Assembly (NCBI RefSeq): GCF_027706725.1
Contig: NZ_JAQFWQ010000049.1
Span: forward strand, 1-47,586
Origin: Nocardiopsis endophytica
GTDB taxonomy: Bacteria > Actinomycetota > Actinomycetes > Streptosporangiales > Streptosporangiaceae
Reading direction: 5' to 3'
DNA: 47,586 nt
Shown here: positions 1-7,463 of the stretch, piece by piece
How positions within the stretch are numbered: the first letter of the stretch is position 1
Layout of the letters: every line of letters begins with the position of its first letter
Made by a program: the position numbers and the translations under genes
The notes under the pieces: model-generated
The model's database searches: none
Told to the model about the DNA's origin: nothing
Seen by the model: the letters and a program-made list of their open reading frames with translations, nothing else

Positions 1-100
1 CCGCTCGCTCCGTCGCTGCCCACTCCGGCGACCATGCACGCGCCGGACGGCCGACGACGCTGCCGCAAGGGCCGCTGACCTCCGTCGCCGCCTCCCCCTC
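1..100 (-). repeat. Module B copy of the GC-rich intergenic repeat
   Basis: Read on the minus strand, about 7-94 matches a roughly 90-bp unit also seen at 33199-33290 (plus), 33885-33960 (minus) and twice in 46930-47320 (plus). Shared landmarks are GGCCGTCCGGCG, AGCGGCCCTTGCGGCAGCG and flanking GGCGGCGACG. On the plus strand this copy contains a 15-codon open frame at 34-78 (MHAPDGRRRCRKGR). Conserved protein-like residues appear in other copies, but the frame is not always closed, so I treat this as repeat DNA rather than a gene. The rest of 1-312 shows only the hairpin at 179-218. Confidence 0.6.
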
Positions 101-178
101 GCACGGGTGACCGCAAGCAACGGGCGGTGGGACCCCCCACCCCCGACCCCGCTCTCCTTACACCGTCCCCCGGCACGG

Positions 179-218
179 GAACGGCGGCGGTGGCTTCCCG
201 TACCCACCGCCGCCGTTC
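179..218 (-). terminator. Hairpin downstream of the CMD-family gene
   Basis: A perfect 15-bp stem (GAACGGCGGCGGTGG at 179-193 against its complement at 204-218) encloses a 10-nt loop. It lies about 95 bp past the stop of the minus-strand gene that ends at 313. There is no clear U-tract, which is normal for actinomycete terminators. Confidence 0.5.
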
Positions 219-312
219 GTTCTTGTCACCGGGGTCCCGGCCGCCGTCCTCTCGGCCCGGACCCCGGTGGCCCCCGTCTGGCCCCCGTCTGCTCCCCGGA
301 TGGCCCCCGGAC

Positions 313-777
313 TCAGGCGGGCATCGGGGTTCCGGCCGGGATCTGCACCGTGGCGTTGATCCGGTTGAAGAAGTTGGTCAGCCCGACCATCAGCACGATC
401 GACCCGAGCTGCCGCTCGTCGTAGTGCTTCGCCGCCGCGTTCCAGATCGGGTCGGGGACGGCCTGGCCGCTGTGGTCGGCCAGCCGCGTGGCCACCTCGG
501 TGAGCTCCAGGGCCGCCCGCTCGGCCTCGGTGAAGAACGGGGCCTCCGCCCACGCCGCCACCGTCGCCAGCCGCTCGTCGGTCTCGCCCTGCTGCTTGAG
601 CTGCTCGACCCCCATGTTGACGCAGAAGCTGCACCCGTTGATCTGGCTGGCCCGCAGGTGCACCAGCTCCAGCGTCTTGCGGGGAACGCCGCCCTGGTGG
701 ATGACCTTCAGGATCGGCTGGATAGCCTCGTACATGCCCGGCATGGCCTTCATGGGGTCGTCGAAGCGCATTTCCAT
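313..777 (-). CDS. Carboxymuconolactone decarboxylase-family (AhpD-like) protein
   Basis: A 154-residue protein of the carboxymuconolactone decarboxylase/AhpD fold. The family signature is visible: a CxxC pair (CSFCVN, residues about 51-56) preceded by LVHLRASQINGC, which in AhpD-like members forms a peroxide- or thiol-active site. The length is typical of the single-domain family. It is divergent from an ECF41-type sigma factor. Such sigma factors are known to sit beside and control a 'COE' gene (carboxymuconolactone decarboxylase, oxidoreductase or epimerase). A perfect ECF41 promoter lies 58-85 bp upstream of its ATG (836-862), so this is almost certainly the target gene. The physiological substrate is unknown; a role in oxidative or thiol stress is inference. 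Confidence 0.88.
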   Translation of the reverse strand: MEMRFDDPMKAMPGMYEAIQPILKVIHQGGVPRKTLELVHLRASQINGCSFCVNMGVEQLKQQGETDERLATVAAWAEAPFFTEAERAALELTEVATRLADHSGQAVPDPIWNAAAKHYDERQLGSIVLMVGLTNFFNRINATVQIPAGTPMPA

Positions 778-835
778 CTGCTCTCCTCATGGGTGCCCCG
801 CCGCGGAGGCGGGGTGTTCTCTCCGTCGCCATGAA

Positions 836-862
836 GACGGACGCCGACGATGAGGTGTGACA
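836..862 (-). promoter_or_regulatory. ECF41-type sigma promoter for the CMD-family gene
   Basis: On the minus strand TGTCACA (862 to 856) is followed by exactly 16 bases and then CGTC (839 to 836). This is the -35 / -10 pattern I recall for ECF41 sigma factors. It points at the CMD-family gene starting at 777, giving a leader of about 50 nt. The -35 element overlaps the start region of the sigma gene itself (863), so firing of this promoter could also interfere with sigma expression. Confidence 0.8.
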
Positions 863-1744
863 GTGGACCACCAAGATTTTCTGGCCGAGCGCTTCGAGCA
901 GCACCGCTCCCGCCTCAACTCCGTCGCCTACCGGATGCTGGGCTCCCTGTCCGAGGCCGAGGACGCCGTCCAGGAGGCGTGGCTGCGCCTCACCCGCACC
1001 GGCGACGACTCCATCGACGACCTCGCCGCGTGGCTGACCACCGTGGTCGGCCGCATCTGCCTCGACATGCTCCGCTCGCGCACCTCCCGCCGCGAGGACC
1101 CGCTGCTGCCCGAGCGCCTCCCCGACCCCGTCGTCACCGCCGAGCCCGCCGACCCCGAACAGCAGGCCGAGCTGGCCGACACGGTCGGCTACGCGATGCT
1201 GGTCGTCCTCCAGCAGCTCGCCCCCGCCGAGCGCCTGGCGTTCGTCCTGCACGACATGTTCGCGGTGCCGTTCGAGGAGATCGCCCCCGTGGTCGAGCGC
1301 TCGGTCCCGGCCACGCGCCAGCTCGCGAGCCGCGGGCGGCGCCGGGTGAAGGACTCCACCGTGGAGCCCGACCCCGACCCGGTCGCCCAGCGCATGGCGG
1401 TCGACGCGTTCCTCAGCGCCGCGCGCGGCGGCGACACCGACGCCCTGCTGAACATGCTCGACCCCGACCTGGAGCTGCGCAACGACGACGGCGTTCACCC
1501 GCTGCGGGTGCTCAGCGGCGCCGCCCGCATCGCCCGCTCGGCGATCGGCTTCCACCGCGAGTTCGGCCCGATCGTGGCGGTCCCGGTGCTGGTCAACGGC
1601 GCGGCGGGGATCCTGGACATGACCGGCGGCAAGCCCAGGGCCCTGACCTCGTACACGATCAGCGGCGGCAGGGTGCGCCACTTCGACATCATCTCCGACG
1701 CCGAGCGGCTGGCTTCGCTGCTGCCCGCCGACCTCACCGCCTGA
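863..1744 (+). CDS. ECF41-family RNA polymerase sigma factor (SigJ-like) with C-terminal SnoaL-like domain
   Basis: An alternative sigma factor of about 293 residues. Sigma region 2 is at residues about 10-75 (FEQHRSRLNSVAYRMLGSL, then the AEDAVQEAWLRL segment), sigma region 4 at about 105-165 (LAPAERLAFVLHDMF and an HTH around FEEIAPVVERS). The remaining ~120 residues form a SnoaL/NTF2-like domain, the fused regulatory extension diagnostic of ECF41. A linker resembling the WLPEP motif (LLPERLPDP) and a variant of the C-terminal DGGGK motif (NDDGVH) are visible. GTG 863 is chosen because GAGGTG (852-857) is well spaced for it; GTG 857 is the alternative. The divergent partner is the CMD gene. 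ECF41 proteins lack a classical anti-sigma factor and the extension is thought to modulate activity. Confidence 0.9.
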   Translation: MDHQDFLAERFEQHRSRLNSVAYRMLGSLSEAEDAVQEAWLRLTRTGDDSIDDLAAWLTTVVGRICLDMLRSRTSRREDPLLPERLPDPVVTAEPADPEQQAELADTVGYAMLVVLQQLAPAERLAFVLHDMFAVPFEEIAPVVERSVPATRQLASRGRRRVKDSTVEPDPDPVAQRMAVDAFLSAARGGDTDALLNMLDPDLELRNDDGVHPLRVLSGAARIARSAIGFHREFGPIVAVPVLVNGAAGILDMTGGKPRALTSYTISGGRVRHFDIISDAERLASLLPADLTA

Positions 1745-1837
1745 GCCGGGAAAAGGAGTGGCCGACGGGGCCCAGCCCGTGTAGAGACGGGTTGTCCACG
1801 TCCGGAGCCACCGTCCAGAATCCACCGAGAGCGGAGC

Positions 1838-2740
1838 ATGATGCACAACACCGATCGCCCGACCGTGCAGGAGTTTCCGGTTGGGTCCCCCGGCGCGGGG
1901 CCCTACGGGATCACGCGCGGGCCGGGCGGCGCCCTATGGGTGACGCTGGTCGGCTCGGCCGAGATCGCGCGCCTGGAGCCCGACGGCACCGTCGTCCTCC
2001 ACCCCGCCGGGCCCGAGGGCTCCCGCCCCACGGTCGTCACCGAGGGCGCCGACGGGGCCCTGTGGTTCACCCGCTTCGGCGACCACCGCATCGGCCGCCT
2101 CACCGCGGACGGGGAGCTCACCGACCTCCCCGGCTCCGCGCCGGACTGCGGCCCCTACGGCATCTGCACCGGGCCGGACGGCGCCGTCTGGTTCACCGAG
2201 ATGAACACCGACCGGATCGGGCGCCTCGCCCCGGACGGCACCGCCTCCCATGTCGACCTGCCGGTACGGGGCGGGTTCCCGTCGGCCATCACCGCCGGCC
2301 CCGACGGCGCCCTGTGGTTCACGCTCAACCAGGGCAACGCGATCGGGCGGCTCACCATGGACGGCGAGGTGACCGTCCACCCGCTGCCCACCGACAACGC
2401 CGCCCCGGTCGGGATCGCCTCCGGTGCGGATGGCGCGGTGTGGTTCGCCGAGATCGGCGCCGGAGCCGTCGGGCGGATCACCCCCGGCGGCGAGGTCACC
2501 GAGTTCCCCCTCCCCGACCCGTCGGCCCGGCCGCACGCGATCGCCCCCTCCCCGGACGGGACGTACTGGTTCACCGAGTGGGGCGCGAACCGGGTCGGCT
2601 CCATCGACGGCGACGGGAAGGTCGCCGAGTACGACCTTCCGACGCCGGGGTCGGAGCCGCACGGCATCACCGTCGGAGCGGACGGGGCCGTGTGGACGGC
2701 CCTGGAGTCGGGGGCGGTCGCCCGGCTCGCCACGGAGTAG
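1838..2740 (+). CDS. vgb: Virginiamycin B lyase-like seven-bladed beta-propeller (streptogramin B lyase)
   Basis: A 300-residue protein built of seven repeats of the form GPDGAVWFTE...IGRL...G, the propeller of virginiamycin B lyase, which linearises streptogramin B antibiotics by eliminative ring opening at the ester. The four residues important in staphylococcal Vgb (H228, E268, H270, E284) have counterparts at H233, E273, H275 and E290 with nearly identical spacing, so it looks catalytically intact. No signal peptide is seen, consistent with a cytoplasmic enzyme. It may start at ATG 1838 or 1841; a GAGAGCGGAG stretch precedes both. It follows the sigma gene by 93 bp and is convergent with the Lrp gene. 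Many Vgb-like propellers in actinomycetes have untested substrates. Confidence 0.82.
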   Translation: MMHNTDRPTVQEFPVGSPGAGPYGITRGPGGALWVTLVGSAEIARLEPDGTVVLHPAGPEGSRPTVVTEGADGALWFTRFGDHRIGRLTADGELTDLPGSAPDCGPYGICTGPDGAVWFTEMNTDRIGRLAPDGTASHVDLPVRGGFPSAITAGPDGALWFTLNQGNAIGRLTMDGEVTVHPLPTDNAAPVGIASGADGAVWFAEIGAGAVGRITPGGEVTEFPLPDPSARPHAIAPSPDGTYWFTEWGANRVGSIDGDGKVAEYDLPTPGSEPHGITVGADGAVWTALESGAVARLATE

Positions 2741-2771
2741 CGGAGAGCCGGGGAGGACGGTGCGCCGCCCG

Positions 2772-3245
2772 TCAGGACGAGGTGTTCGAGGTGTTCAGCG
2801 CGTCCGTGGGCGGCCGCCCCTCCAACGGGCTGGAGAACACCACGTTGGTCGTGACGGGCCCCAGGCTCGCGATGCGGCCGACCACCTCCTCCAGGTGGCG
2901 CATCGACCGCGTGCGCACCTTGATGATGAAGCACTCCTCCCCCGTCACGTGGTGCGCCTCGGCGATCTCCGGCGTCTTGTCGATCAGCTCGTGGCACGGC
3001 CGGTAGTTGTTGGTCGGGTACCGCAGGCGGACGAACGCCATCACCGGCAGCCCGACCCGCTCGGGGTCCACCACCGCCCGGTACCCGGAGACGACGCCGG
3101 ACGCCTCCAGGCGCCGCACCCGCTCGGCGACGGCGCTCGGCGACATCGACACGGTCCGCGCGAGCTCGGCGTACCCGGCCCGCCCGTCGGCCTGGAGCGC
3201 CTCCAACAGGCGCAGATCGGTGGCGTCCAGCGATTCAACGGTCAT
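2772..3245 (-). CDS. Lrp/AsnC-family transcriptional regulator
   Basis: A 157-residue protein of normal family length. The N-terminal winged HTH (LDATDLRLLEALQADGRAGY, then LARTVSMSPSAVAERVRRLE, residues about 5-50) is followed by an RAM ligand-binding domain (about 65-145, with YPTNNYRPCHELIDKTPE and the turn TGEECFIIKVR). Such proteins bind amino acids or related effectors and act as octamers. It is divergent from the rhodanese gene at 3340 and probably regulates it and itself. There is no good ribosome-binding site, but TATTCA at 3252-3257 (minus) is about 7 nt from the ATG, suggesting a leaderless mRNA. Confidence 0.9.
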   Translation of the reverse strand: MTVESLDATDLRLLEALQADGRAGYAELARTVSMSPSAVAERVRRLEASGVVSGYRAVVDPERVGLPVMAFVRLRYPTNNYRPCHELIDKTPEIAEAHHVTGEECFIIKVRTRSMRHLEEVVGRIASLGPVTTNVVFSSPLEGRPPTDALNTSNTSS

Positions 3246-3297
3246 GAGTCATGAATACCGCGCCTTTCACGGCGAATGGGCCCCAACGCCGTTGAAT
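3233..3297. promoter_or_regulatory. Candidate Lrp operator half-sites between divergent genes
   Basis: ATTCAACG at 3233-3240 and its exact complement CGTTGAAT at 3290-3297 form a widely spaced inverted repeat flanking the regulator start. A TCATGAGTCATGA duplication lies between them. Widely spaced half-sites are compatible with an octameric Lrp protein wrapping DNA, but 8-bp matches over 65 bp can arise by chance. Confidence 0.3.
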
Positions 3298-3339
3298 GCG
3301 CCTGGTCCTCGCAGGTCACAGAGCCATAGCGTATTCAGC

Positions 3340-3825
3340 ATGACGAACACCGCCGCCGCACCGGCCGCCCACGACCCCGTCCTGCGCACCGCCCCCGCCG
3401 ACCCCGCCGTGGCCGAGGCCCACTTCGCCGCCCGCCTGTCGCTGTACACCGACCCGAGCGACGTGCACGCCGCCATGGCGGCGGACGCCGCCGGCTTCAC
3501 GGTGGTGGACGTGCGCAACCGCGAGGCGTGGGACCACGGGCACGTCCCCGGCGCCGTGCACGTCCCCTACGCGCAGGCGGCCGACCTCGCCCCCGGCCTC
3601 ATCGACCGGGACACCCCGGTGGTCGTCTACTGCTGGAGCCCGGCCTGCGACGGCGGGGCCCGGGGCGCGCTCGCCTTCGCCCGGCTCGGCTACCGCGTCA
3701 AGGAGATGATCGGCGGCTTCGAGTACTGGGCCCGTGAAGGGTTCCCCGTCGAGACCGCCGAGGGCTCGGACCGGCGTGCGGCCGACCCGCTGGTCGCCCC
3801 GCCCGGGGTCTCATGCGCCTGCTGA
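3340..3825 (+). CDS. Rhodanese-like sulfurtransferase
   Basis: A 161-residue single-domain rhodanese. After about 50 N-terminal residues comes the domain proper: VVDVRNREAWDHGHVPGAVHVPY (residues about 57-79), the active-site strand VVVYCWSPACDGGARGAL with catalytic Cys in YCWSP, and the C-terminal RVKEMIGGFEYW. The YCxxPxC variant is common in stand-alone cytoplasmic rhodaneses. The persulfide donor and acceptor cannot be told from sequence. ATG 3340 is the first plausible start. TAGCGT at 3327-3332 sits 7 nt upstream of it, suggesting leaderless transcription. It is divergent from an Lrp regulator, and its last 15 bp overlap the convergent ArsR-type gene. The protein ends in a CAC tail. Confidence 0.88.
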   Translation: MTNTAAAPAAHDPVLRTAPADPAVAEAHFAARLSLYTDPSDVHAAMAADAAGFTVVDVRNREAWDHGHVPGAVHVPYAQAADLAPGLIDRDTPVVVYCWSPACDGGARGALAFARLGYRVKEMIGGFEYWAREGFPVETAEGSDRRAADPLVAPPGVSCAC

Positions 3826-4548
3826 TTCCAGGACCTCGTCGGGCACGCCCAGCGTCCCGGCGAGGACGGCGCGCCCTTCGGCCGTGACCCGCACGGCGCG
3901 TCCGCCCCCGGTGCCCCCCAGGCGCACGAGCCACCCGGCCTCCAGCGCGCGCGAGCACAGTGCCGCGCCCACCGCCCCGGCCACGTGCGGCCGCCGTTCG
4001 GTCCAGTCCAGGCACGAGCGGACGAGGGGCCGCCGTGTCCGGGCGGGGATCTGCACACCGAGGCCGGCCAGGCCGGTGCGGCCCCCGGCCGTGAGCGACG
4101 GCCCGTCCTCCCAGTCGATCCAGCCCCGCTCGGTCACCGCCTCGGCGACGGCCACCCCCAGTGCTCCGGCGAGGTGGTCGTAGCAGGTGCGCCCGCGCGC
4201 GAGGGCGTTCGACCGGTGCACCGCCTTGAGCCCGCGCGGCGGCGCGGCCTTGGGCGCCGCCGCCGACATGGCCTCGATCAGCTCCGCGGTCTCCCGCGAG
4301 GCCAGCCGCACGTACCGGTGCCGCCCCTGGCGCACCTCCGCCAGCAGGCCCGCGCCGACCAGGGCGGTCAGGTGCTCGCTGGCGGTGGACGGGGCGACGC
4401 CCGCGTGCCTGGCGAGCTCCCCCGCCGTCCAGGCCCGCCCGTCCAGGAGGGCCGTGCAGAAGGACGCCCTGGTCCGGTCGGCGAGCAGGGACGCCAGGGC
4501 GGCGAGGTCGGGCTCGGTACCGGTGGTGGGCTGCGTCGTGGTGAGCAC
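3811..4548 (-). CDS. ArsR-type winged-helix transcriptional regulator
   Basis: About 245 residues. The N-terminal winged helix (LAALASLLADRTRASFCTAL, then AGVAPSTASEHLTALVGAGL and RQGRHRYVRLAS, residues about 14-85) is typical of ArsR/SmtB repressors. No obvious metal-binding Cys/His cluster is seen. The C-terminal 150 residues contain a second helix-rich part ending in a winged-helix-like segment. It is divergent from the P450/PEP-mutase pair and probably controls it. GTG 4548 is preferred because TAGCGT (4554-4559, minus) would give a leaderless transcript; ATG 4569 is the alternative. It overlaps the convergent rhodanese by 15 bp. Confidence 0.85.
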   Translation of the reverse strand: MLTTTQPTTGTEPDLAALASLLADRTRASFCTALLDGRAWTAGELARHAGVAPSTASEHLTALVGAGLLAEVRQGRHRYVRLASRETAELIEAMSAAAPKAAPPRGLKAVHRSNALARGRTCYDHLAGALGVAVAEAVTERGWIDWEDGPSLTAGGRTGLAGLGVQIPARTRRPLVRSCLDWTERRPHVAGAVGAALCSRALEAGWLVRLGGTGGGRAVRVTAEGRAVLAGTLGVPDEVLESAGA

Positions 4549-4612
4549 ACTCCACGCTAACCGGCGCATGTTTCGGCCGCCGCCGAAGCGTCCCGTGCCT
4601 ATCGTCGCCGCC

Positions 4613-5485
4613 ATGACGACCACCATCCGCGTCGAGAGCTACGCCGGGGTCCGCGCGGTCCTGAGCGACCCCGGCTTCGTTGTGCCCGCTCTTCCGGAGG
4701 CGCCGGACGGCGCCGCCTCCACGCCGTCGCTCGCCTGGCTGCGCGAGCACGCCACCCGGTTCAGCACCGGGGGCGACCACCGGCGGCGCCGGGCGTTCGC
4801 CTCGGCGCTGCTGTCCGGCCTGGCCCCGTCCGACCTGCGGAGGGAGGCCGAGGCACGCGCGCGCTCGGCCGGACCCGACCAGGCGCCCCATGTCCCTGTC
4901 GCCGTCCTCTCCGCCTCCCTGGGGATTCCCGAAGCCGACGTCCCGGAGGCCGTGGCGGCGGTCCGGGACGTCGCCGCCGCCTACTTCCCGGGCACCGAGG
5001 AGGGGCGGGAGGACCGGGCGGACGCGGGCGTGCGCACCCTGGTGCGCCTGCTCCCCGACTCCGCCACCGAAGAGGCGGCCCAGCGGGTGTGCCTGCTCGT
5101 GCAGACCTGCGACGCGACGGCGGGGCTGGTCCGTGCGGCGCTCGACCGGGACGGCGACCACGACGACGCATGGGGCCTGCTGACCGAGGCGCTGCGCCTG
5201 TCGCCTCCCGCCCCGGTGATGAAGCGGACCGCCCTCGGCGACACGGAGATCGACGGCGTTCCCGTTCCCGAAGGCGCCCTGGTCCTTCTCGACCTCGCGG
5301 CGGCCAACCGCGACCCCGACGTCTACAAGGACCCGGACCGGTTCGCCCCCGAGCGCTACGCCGGGGACGACGGCGGCCCCGGAGAGCCACCGCCCCTGTC
5401 CTTCGGCGCCGGTGAGCGGCCCTGCCCCGGCTCCGACCACGCACTCGCCATGGCGACGGGAGTCCTCCATGCACAGGCACGCTGA
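4613..5485 (+). CDS. Very short cytochrome P450
   Basis: A 290-residue haem-thiolate monooxygenase-like protein, about 100 residues shorter than usual. The core is present: a C-helix with a basic cluster (GGDHRRRRAFASALL), an I-helix-like segment QTCDATAGL, the K-helix ExxR (EALRLSPPAP), the meander (DPDVYKDPDRFAPERY) and the haem loop FGAGERPCPGS carrying the Cys ligand. The N-terminal part before the C-helix is short (about 55 residues). Only 17 or so residues follow the haem loop, so most of the L-helix end and the final beta-sheet are missing. The last 17 bp overlap the PEP-mutase-family gene. TATCGT at 4600-4605 suggests a leaderless start at 4613. Substrate unknown. Confidence 0.82.
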   Translation: MTTTIRVESYAGVRAVLSDPGFVVPALPEAPDGAASTPSLAWLREHATRFSTGGDHRRRRAFASALLSGLAPSDLRREAEARARSAGPDQAPHVPVAVLSASLGIPEADVPEAVAAVRDVAAAYFPGTEEGREDRADAGVRTLVRLLPDSATEEAAQRVCLLVQTCDATAGLVRAALDRDGDHDDAWGLLTEALRLSPPAPVMKRTALGDTEIDGVPVPEGALVLLDLAAANRDPDVYKDPDRFAPERYAGDDGGPGEPPPLSFGAGERPCPGSDHALAMATGVLHAQAR

Positions 5486-6311
5486 CACCTTCCGGTCCCT
5501 GCACAAGCCGGGAGAGCCGTTCGTGCTCCCGAACGCCTGGGACCACGTCTCGGCCGCCGCGCTCGCGGGTGCGGGGTTCCCGGCGATCGGGACGACCAGC
5601 CTGGGCATCGCCGCCGCCGCAGGGAAGCCGGACGCCGCCGGGGCCACCAGGGACGAGACCCTCGCCCTCGCCCGGGGGCTGGCGCGGCTGGACGTTCCGG
5701 TGACGGTGGACATCGAGGGTGGCTTCGGCGGGCGGCCGGACGAGGTCGGCGCCCTGGCCGCCGAACTGGCGTCGTACGGGATCGCGGGGGTCAACCTGGA
5801 GGACGGGCGCGACGACGCCCTGGCCGGGGTCGAGGAGCAGTGCGCGCTCCTGCGGGCCGTGAAGGACGCCGCACCCGCGCTGTTCCTCAACGCCCGCACC
5901 GACACGTGGTGGTTGTCCGAGCCGGCCGACGAGCGGGAGCGTGTCGACGCGACCTTCGAGCGCGTCCGCGCCTACCGTGACGCCGGTGCCGACGGCATCT
6001 TCGTTCCGGGATTGACCGATGAGGCGGCCATCGCTCGGCTGACGCGCGTCGTCCCGCTCCCGCTGAACGTGCTCGCCCCGCGCGACCCCGGCGACCTCGG
6101 GTCCCTGGCGCGGGCGGGCGTGGCGCGGGTGAGCACCGGTTCGCTGCTGTTCCGCGCGGCCGTCCACAGCGCTGTGGAAACCGCGCGGGCCGCCGCCTCG
6201 GGGACGGGGACCCATCCGCGGGTCCCCGGCTATGCGGAGGTCGACTCCCTCGCGGACGCCTTCCGGGACCCCTCCCCCGCTCCGGTCTCTCAGGAGGCTC
6301 TAAGGCCCTGA
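5469..6311 (+). CDS. Isocitrate lyase/PEP mutase superfamily protein
   Basis: About 280 residues of the PEP mutase/isocitrate lyase fold. Landmarks are VLPNAWDHVSAAALAGAGF near the N-terminus, the Mg-binding VTVDIEGGFGG strand (residues about 77-87), GVNLEDG (about 107-113) and a later LNARTDT strand. The usual catalytic KKCGH-type loop of isocitrate lyase is not seen, as is typical of this 'PEPM-like' group, whose members cleave or rearrange carbon-carbon or carbon-phosphorus bonds of small oxo acids. The start at 5469 has GGGAG 6 nt upstream and overlaps the P450, so translation is probably coupled. The substrate cannot be assigned. Confidence 0.85.
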   Translation: MHRHADTFRSLHKPGEPFVLPNAWDHVSAAALAGAGFPAIGTTSLGIAAAAGKPDAAGATRDETLALARGLARLDVPVTVDIEGGFGGRPDEVGALAAELASYGIAGVNLEDGRDDALAGVEEQCALLRAVKDAAPALFLNARTDTWWLSEPADERERVDATFERVRAYRDAGADGIFVPGLTDEAAIARLTRVVPLPLNVLAPRDPGDLGSLARAGVARVSTGSLLFRAAVHSAVETARAAASGTGTHPRVPGYAEVDSLADAFRDPSPAPVSQEALRP

Positions 6312-6388
6312 CCCCTAGGTTCTCAGGCGCATTCCCGGCTCCGGCCGCCCCGGCCTCCCCCTCCCCCTACGGACAGAAAAGGGACCGC

Positions 6389-6697
6389 GTGAAGAACCTC
6401 AAGAGCAAGGTGATCAGCACCGCCTCCGCCGCCGCCCTGACGCTCGGCGTCTTCGGCACCATGGGGGCCACGGCCCCCGCCGCCGACGCCGGGATCCTGT
6501 GCTCGGCGATCAGCAACGGTGGCCTGGGCGCCTACTCGGCCTGCAAGTCCTGGTCCGGGAACAACGCCACGCAGGTGCGCGTGGTCGCCGACTGCGGTTC
6601 GGTCAACCGCTACGGCCGGTGGGTCGACGGCAGGACCGACCGCAGCCACATCTCGTGCGCGGTCCAGATCGACCGCGCGTGGGTGCAGATCCGCTGA
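6389..6697 (+). CDS. Small secreted protein with two putative disulfides
   Basis: 102 residues with a clear Sec signal peptide (basic MKNLKSK, hydrophobic AAALTLGVFGTMGA, cleavage likely after ATAPAADA). The mature part of about 70 residues carries four Cys (ILCSA, SACKS, ADCGS, ISCAV) that could form two disulfides. Trp and polar residues suggest a compact beta-rich domain (VRVVADCGSVNRYGRWVDGR). I do not recognise a named family with certainty; similar small actinomycete exported proteins have unknown roles. The GTG start has AAAAGGGA ideally placed. A strong GC hairpin follows at 6715-6743. Confidence 0.7.
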   Translation: MKNLKSKVISTASAAALTLGVFGTMGATAPAADAGILCSAISNGGLGAYSACKSWSGNNATQVRVVADCGSVNRYGRWVDGRTDRSHISCAVQIDRAWVQIR

Positions 6698-6714
6698 TCC
6701 CGGCGTCCTCCCCC

Positions 6715-6743
6715 GCCCCCGGGGGCTCGTGGACCCCCGGGGC
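6715..6743 (+). terminator. GC-rich hairpin after the small secreted protein gene
   Basis: GCCCCCGGGGG (6715-6725) can pair with CCCCCGGGGC (6734-6743) around an 8-nt loop, 18 bp after the stop codon at 6697. Confidence 0.55.
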
Positions 6744-6845
6744 AACGACGGAGCGTCACGACCGGTCACCCCCCGGGGTTTTCGATGGTGACCTGCGGGT
6801 ATGGGTGCCCTGACCGAGTTCGGCGCCGTATCGGGGGGTTCGGCA

Positions 6846-7460
6846 ATGAGCGGAATCGACAGCGGCCGAAGCATCAACGTCTCCCGCCTCTGGTCCGGCG
6901 GCCTGGCCACCGCCGTCGTCGCCGGGCTGGTCATCCTCGTGGGTGCCCTCATCGTGCGCGGCGTCTTCGGGATCCCGGTGCTGGCCCCGGAGGAGGCCGG
7001 GTACCTGGGCGACGCCACCACCGGCGTGTACGCGGCCACCGCCGCCATCGCGGCGCTCATCGCCACCGCGCTGCTCCACCTGCTCATGCTGAGCGCGCCG
7101 CGCCCCATGACGTTCTTCGGGTGGATCGTGGGCCTGGCCACCGTGGTCGCCGCGGTCACCCCGTTCACCCAGGGCGCGCCGTTGGCGAGCCAGATCGCCA
7201 CCGGCCTGATCAACGCGGTGTGCGGCATCGCCATCGTCTCGCTGCTGTCCAGCGTGGGCGCCAGCGCCTACCGGCGGTCGGAGCGCCCGCGGCTGCACGG
7301 CGAGGGGGCGCTGCCCGGCGCCGGGTTCGACCCGGGCTACGGGGCCGACGACTACGAGAGCGGCTACCGCGACGCCTTCTCCGAGCAGCCGCGCCGCCGC
7401 TACGACGGCCGCCACCGCTCCTACGACCCCGACGCCCGCACCCGGCCCGACCGGGACTGA
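6846..7460 (+). CDS. DUF6069-like four-helix membrane protein
   Basis: 204 residues. Four hydrophobic segments can be seen (about 18-40, 58-80, 88-105 and 113-135), followed by a charged cytoplasmic tail rich in Arg, Asp and Tyr. The layout and the loop after helix 1 resemble the DUF6069 family of actinomycete membrane proteins, which has no known function. ATG 6846 is preceded by a G-rich stretch. The gene ends 3 bp from the convergent ROK gene. Confidence 0.7.
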   Translation: MSGIDSGRSINVSRLWSGGLATAVVAGLVILVGALIVRGVFGIPVLAPEEAGYLGDATTGVYAATAAIAALIATALLHLLMLSAPRPMTFFGWIVGLATVVAAVTPFTQGAPLASQIATGLINAVCGIAIVSLLSSVGASAYRRSERPRLHGEGALPGAGFDPGYGADDYESGYRDAFSEQPRRRYDGRHRSYDPDARTRPDRD

Positions 7461-7463
7461 GGC

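Noticed and set aside
1745-1837. A second ECF41 promoter before vgb (TGTCCAC followed by CGTC)
   Set aside because: The -35 differs from TGTCACA and the spacing is 12 rather than 16 bases.
3007-3339. In-frame upstream extension of the rhodanese gene
   Set aside because: It would run through the Lrp coding region in antisense and has no family similarity. ATG 3340 with a -10 element just upstream is adequate.
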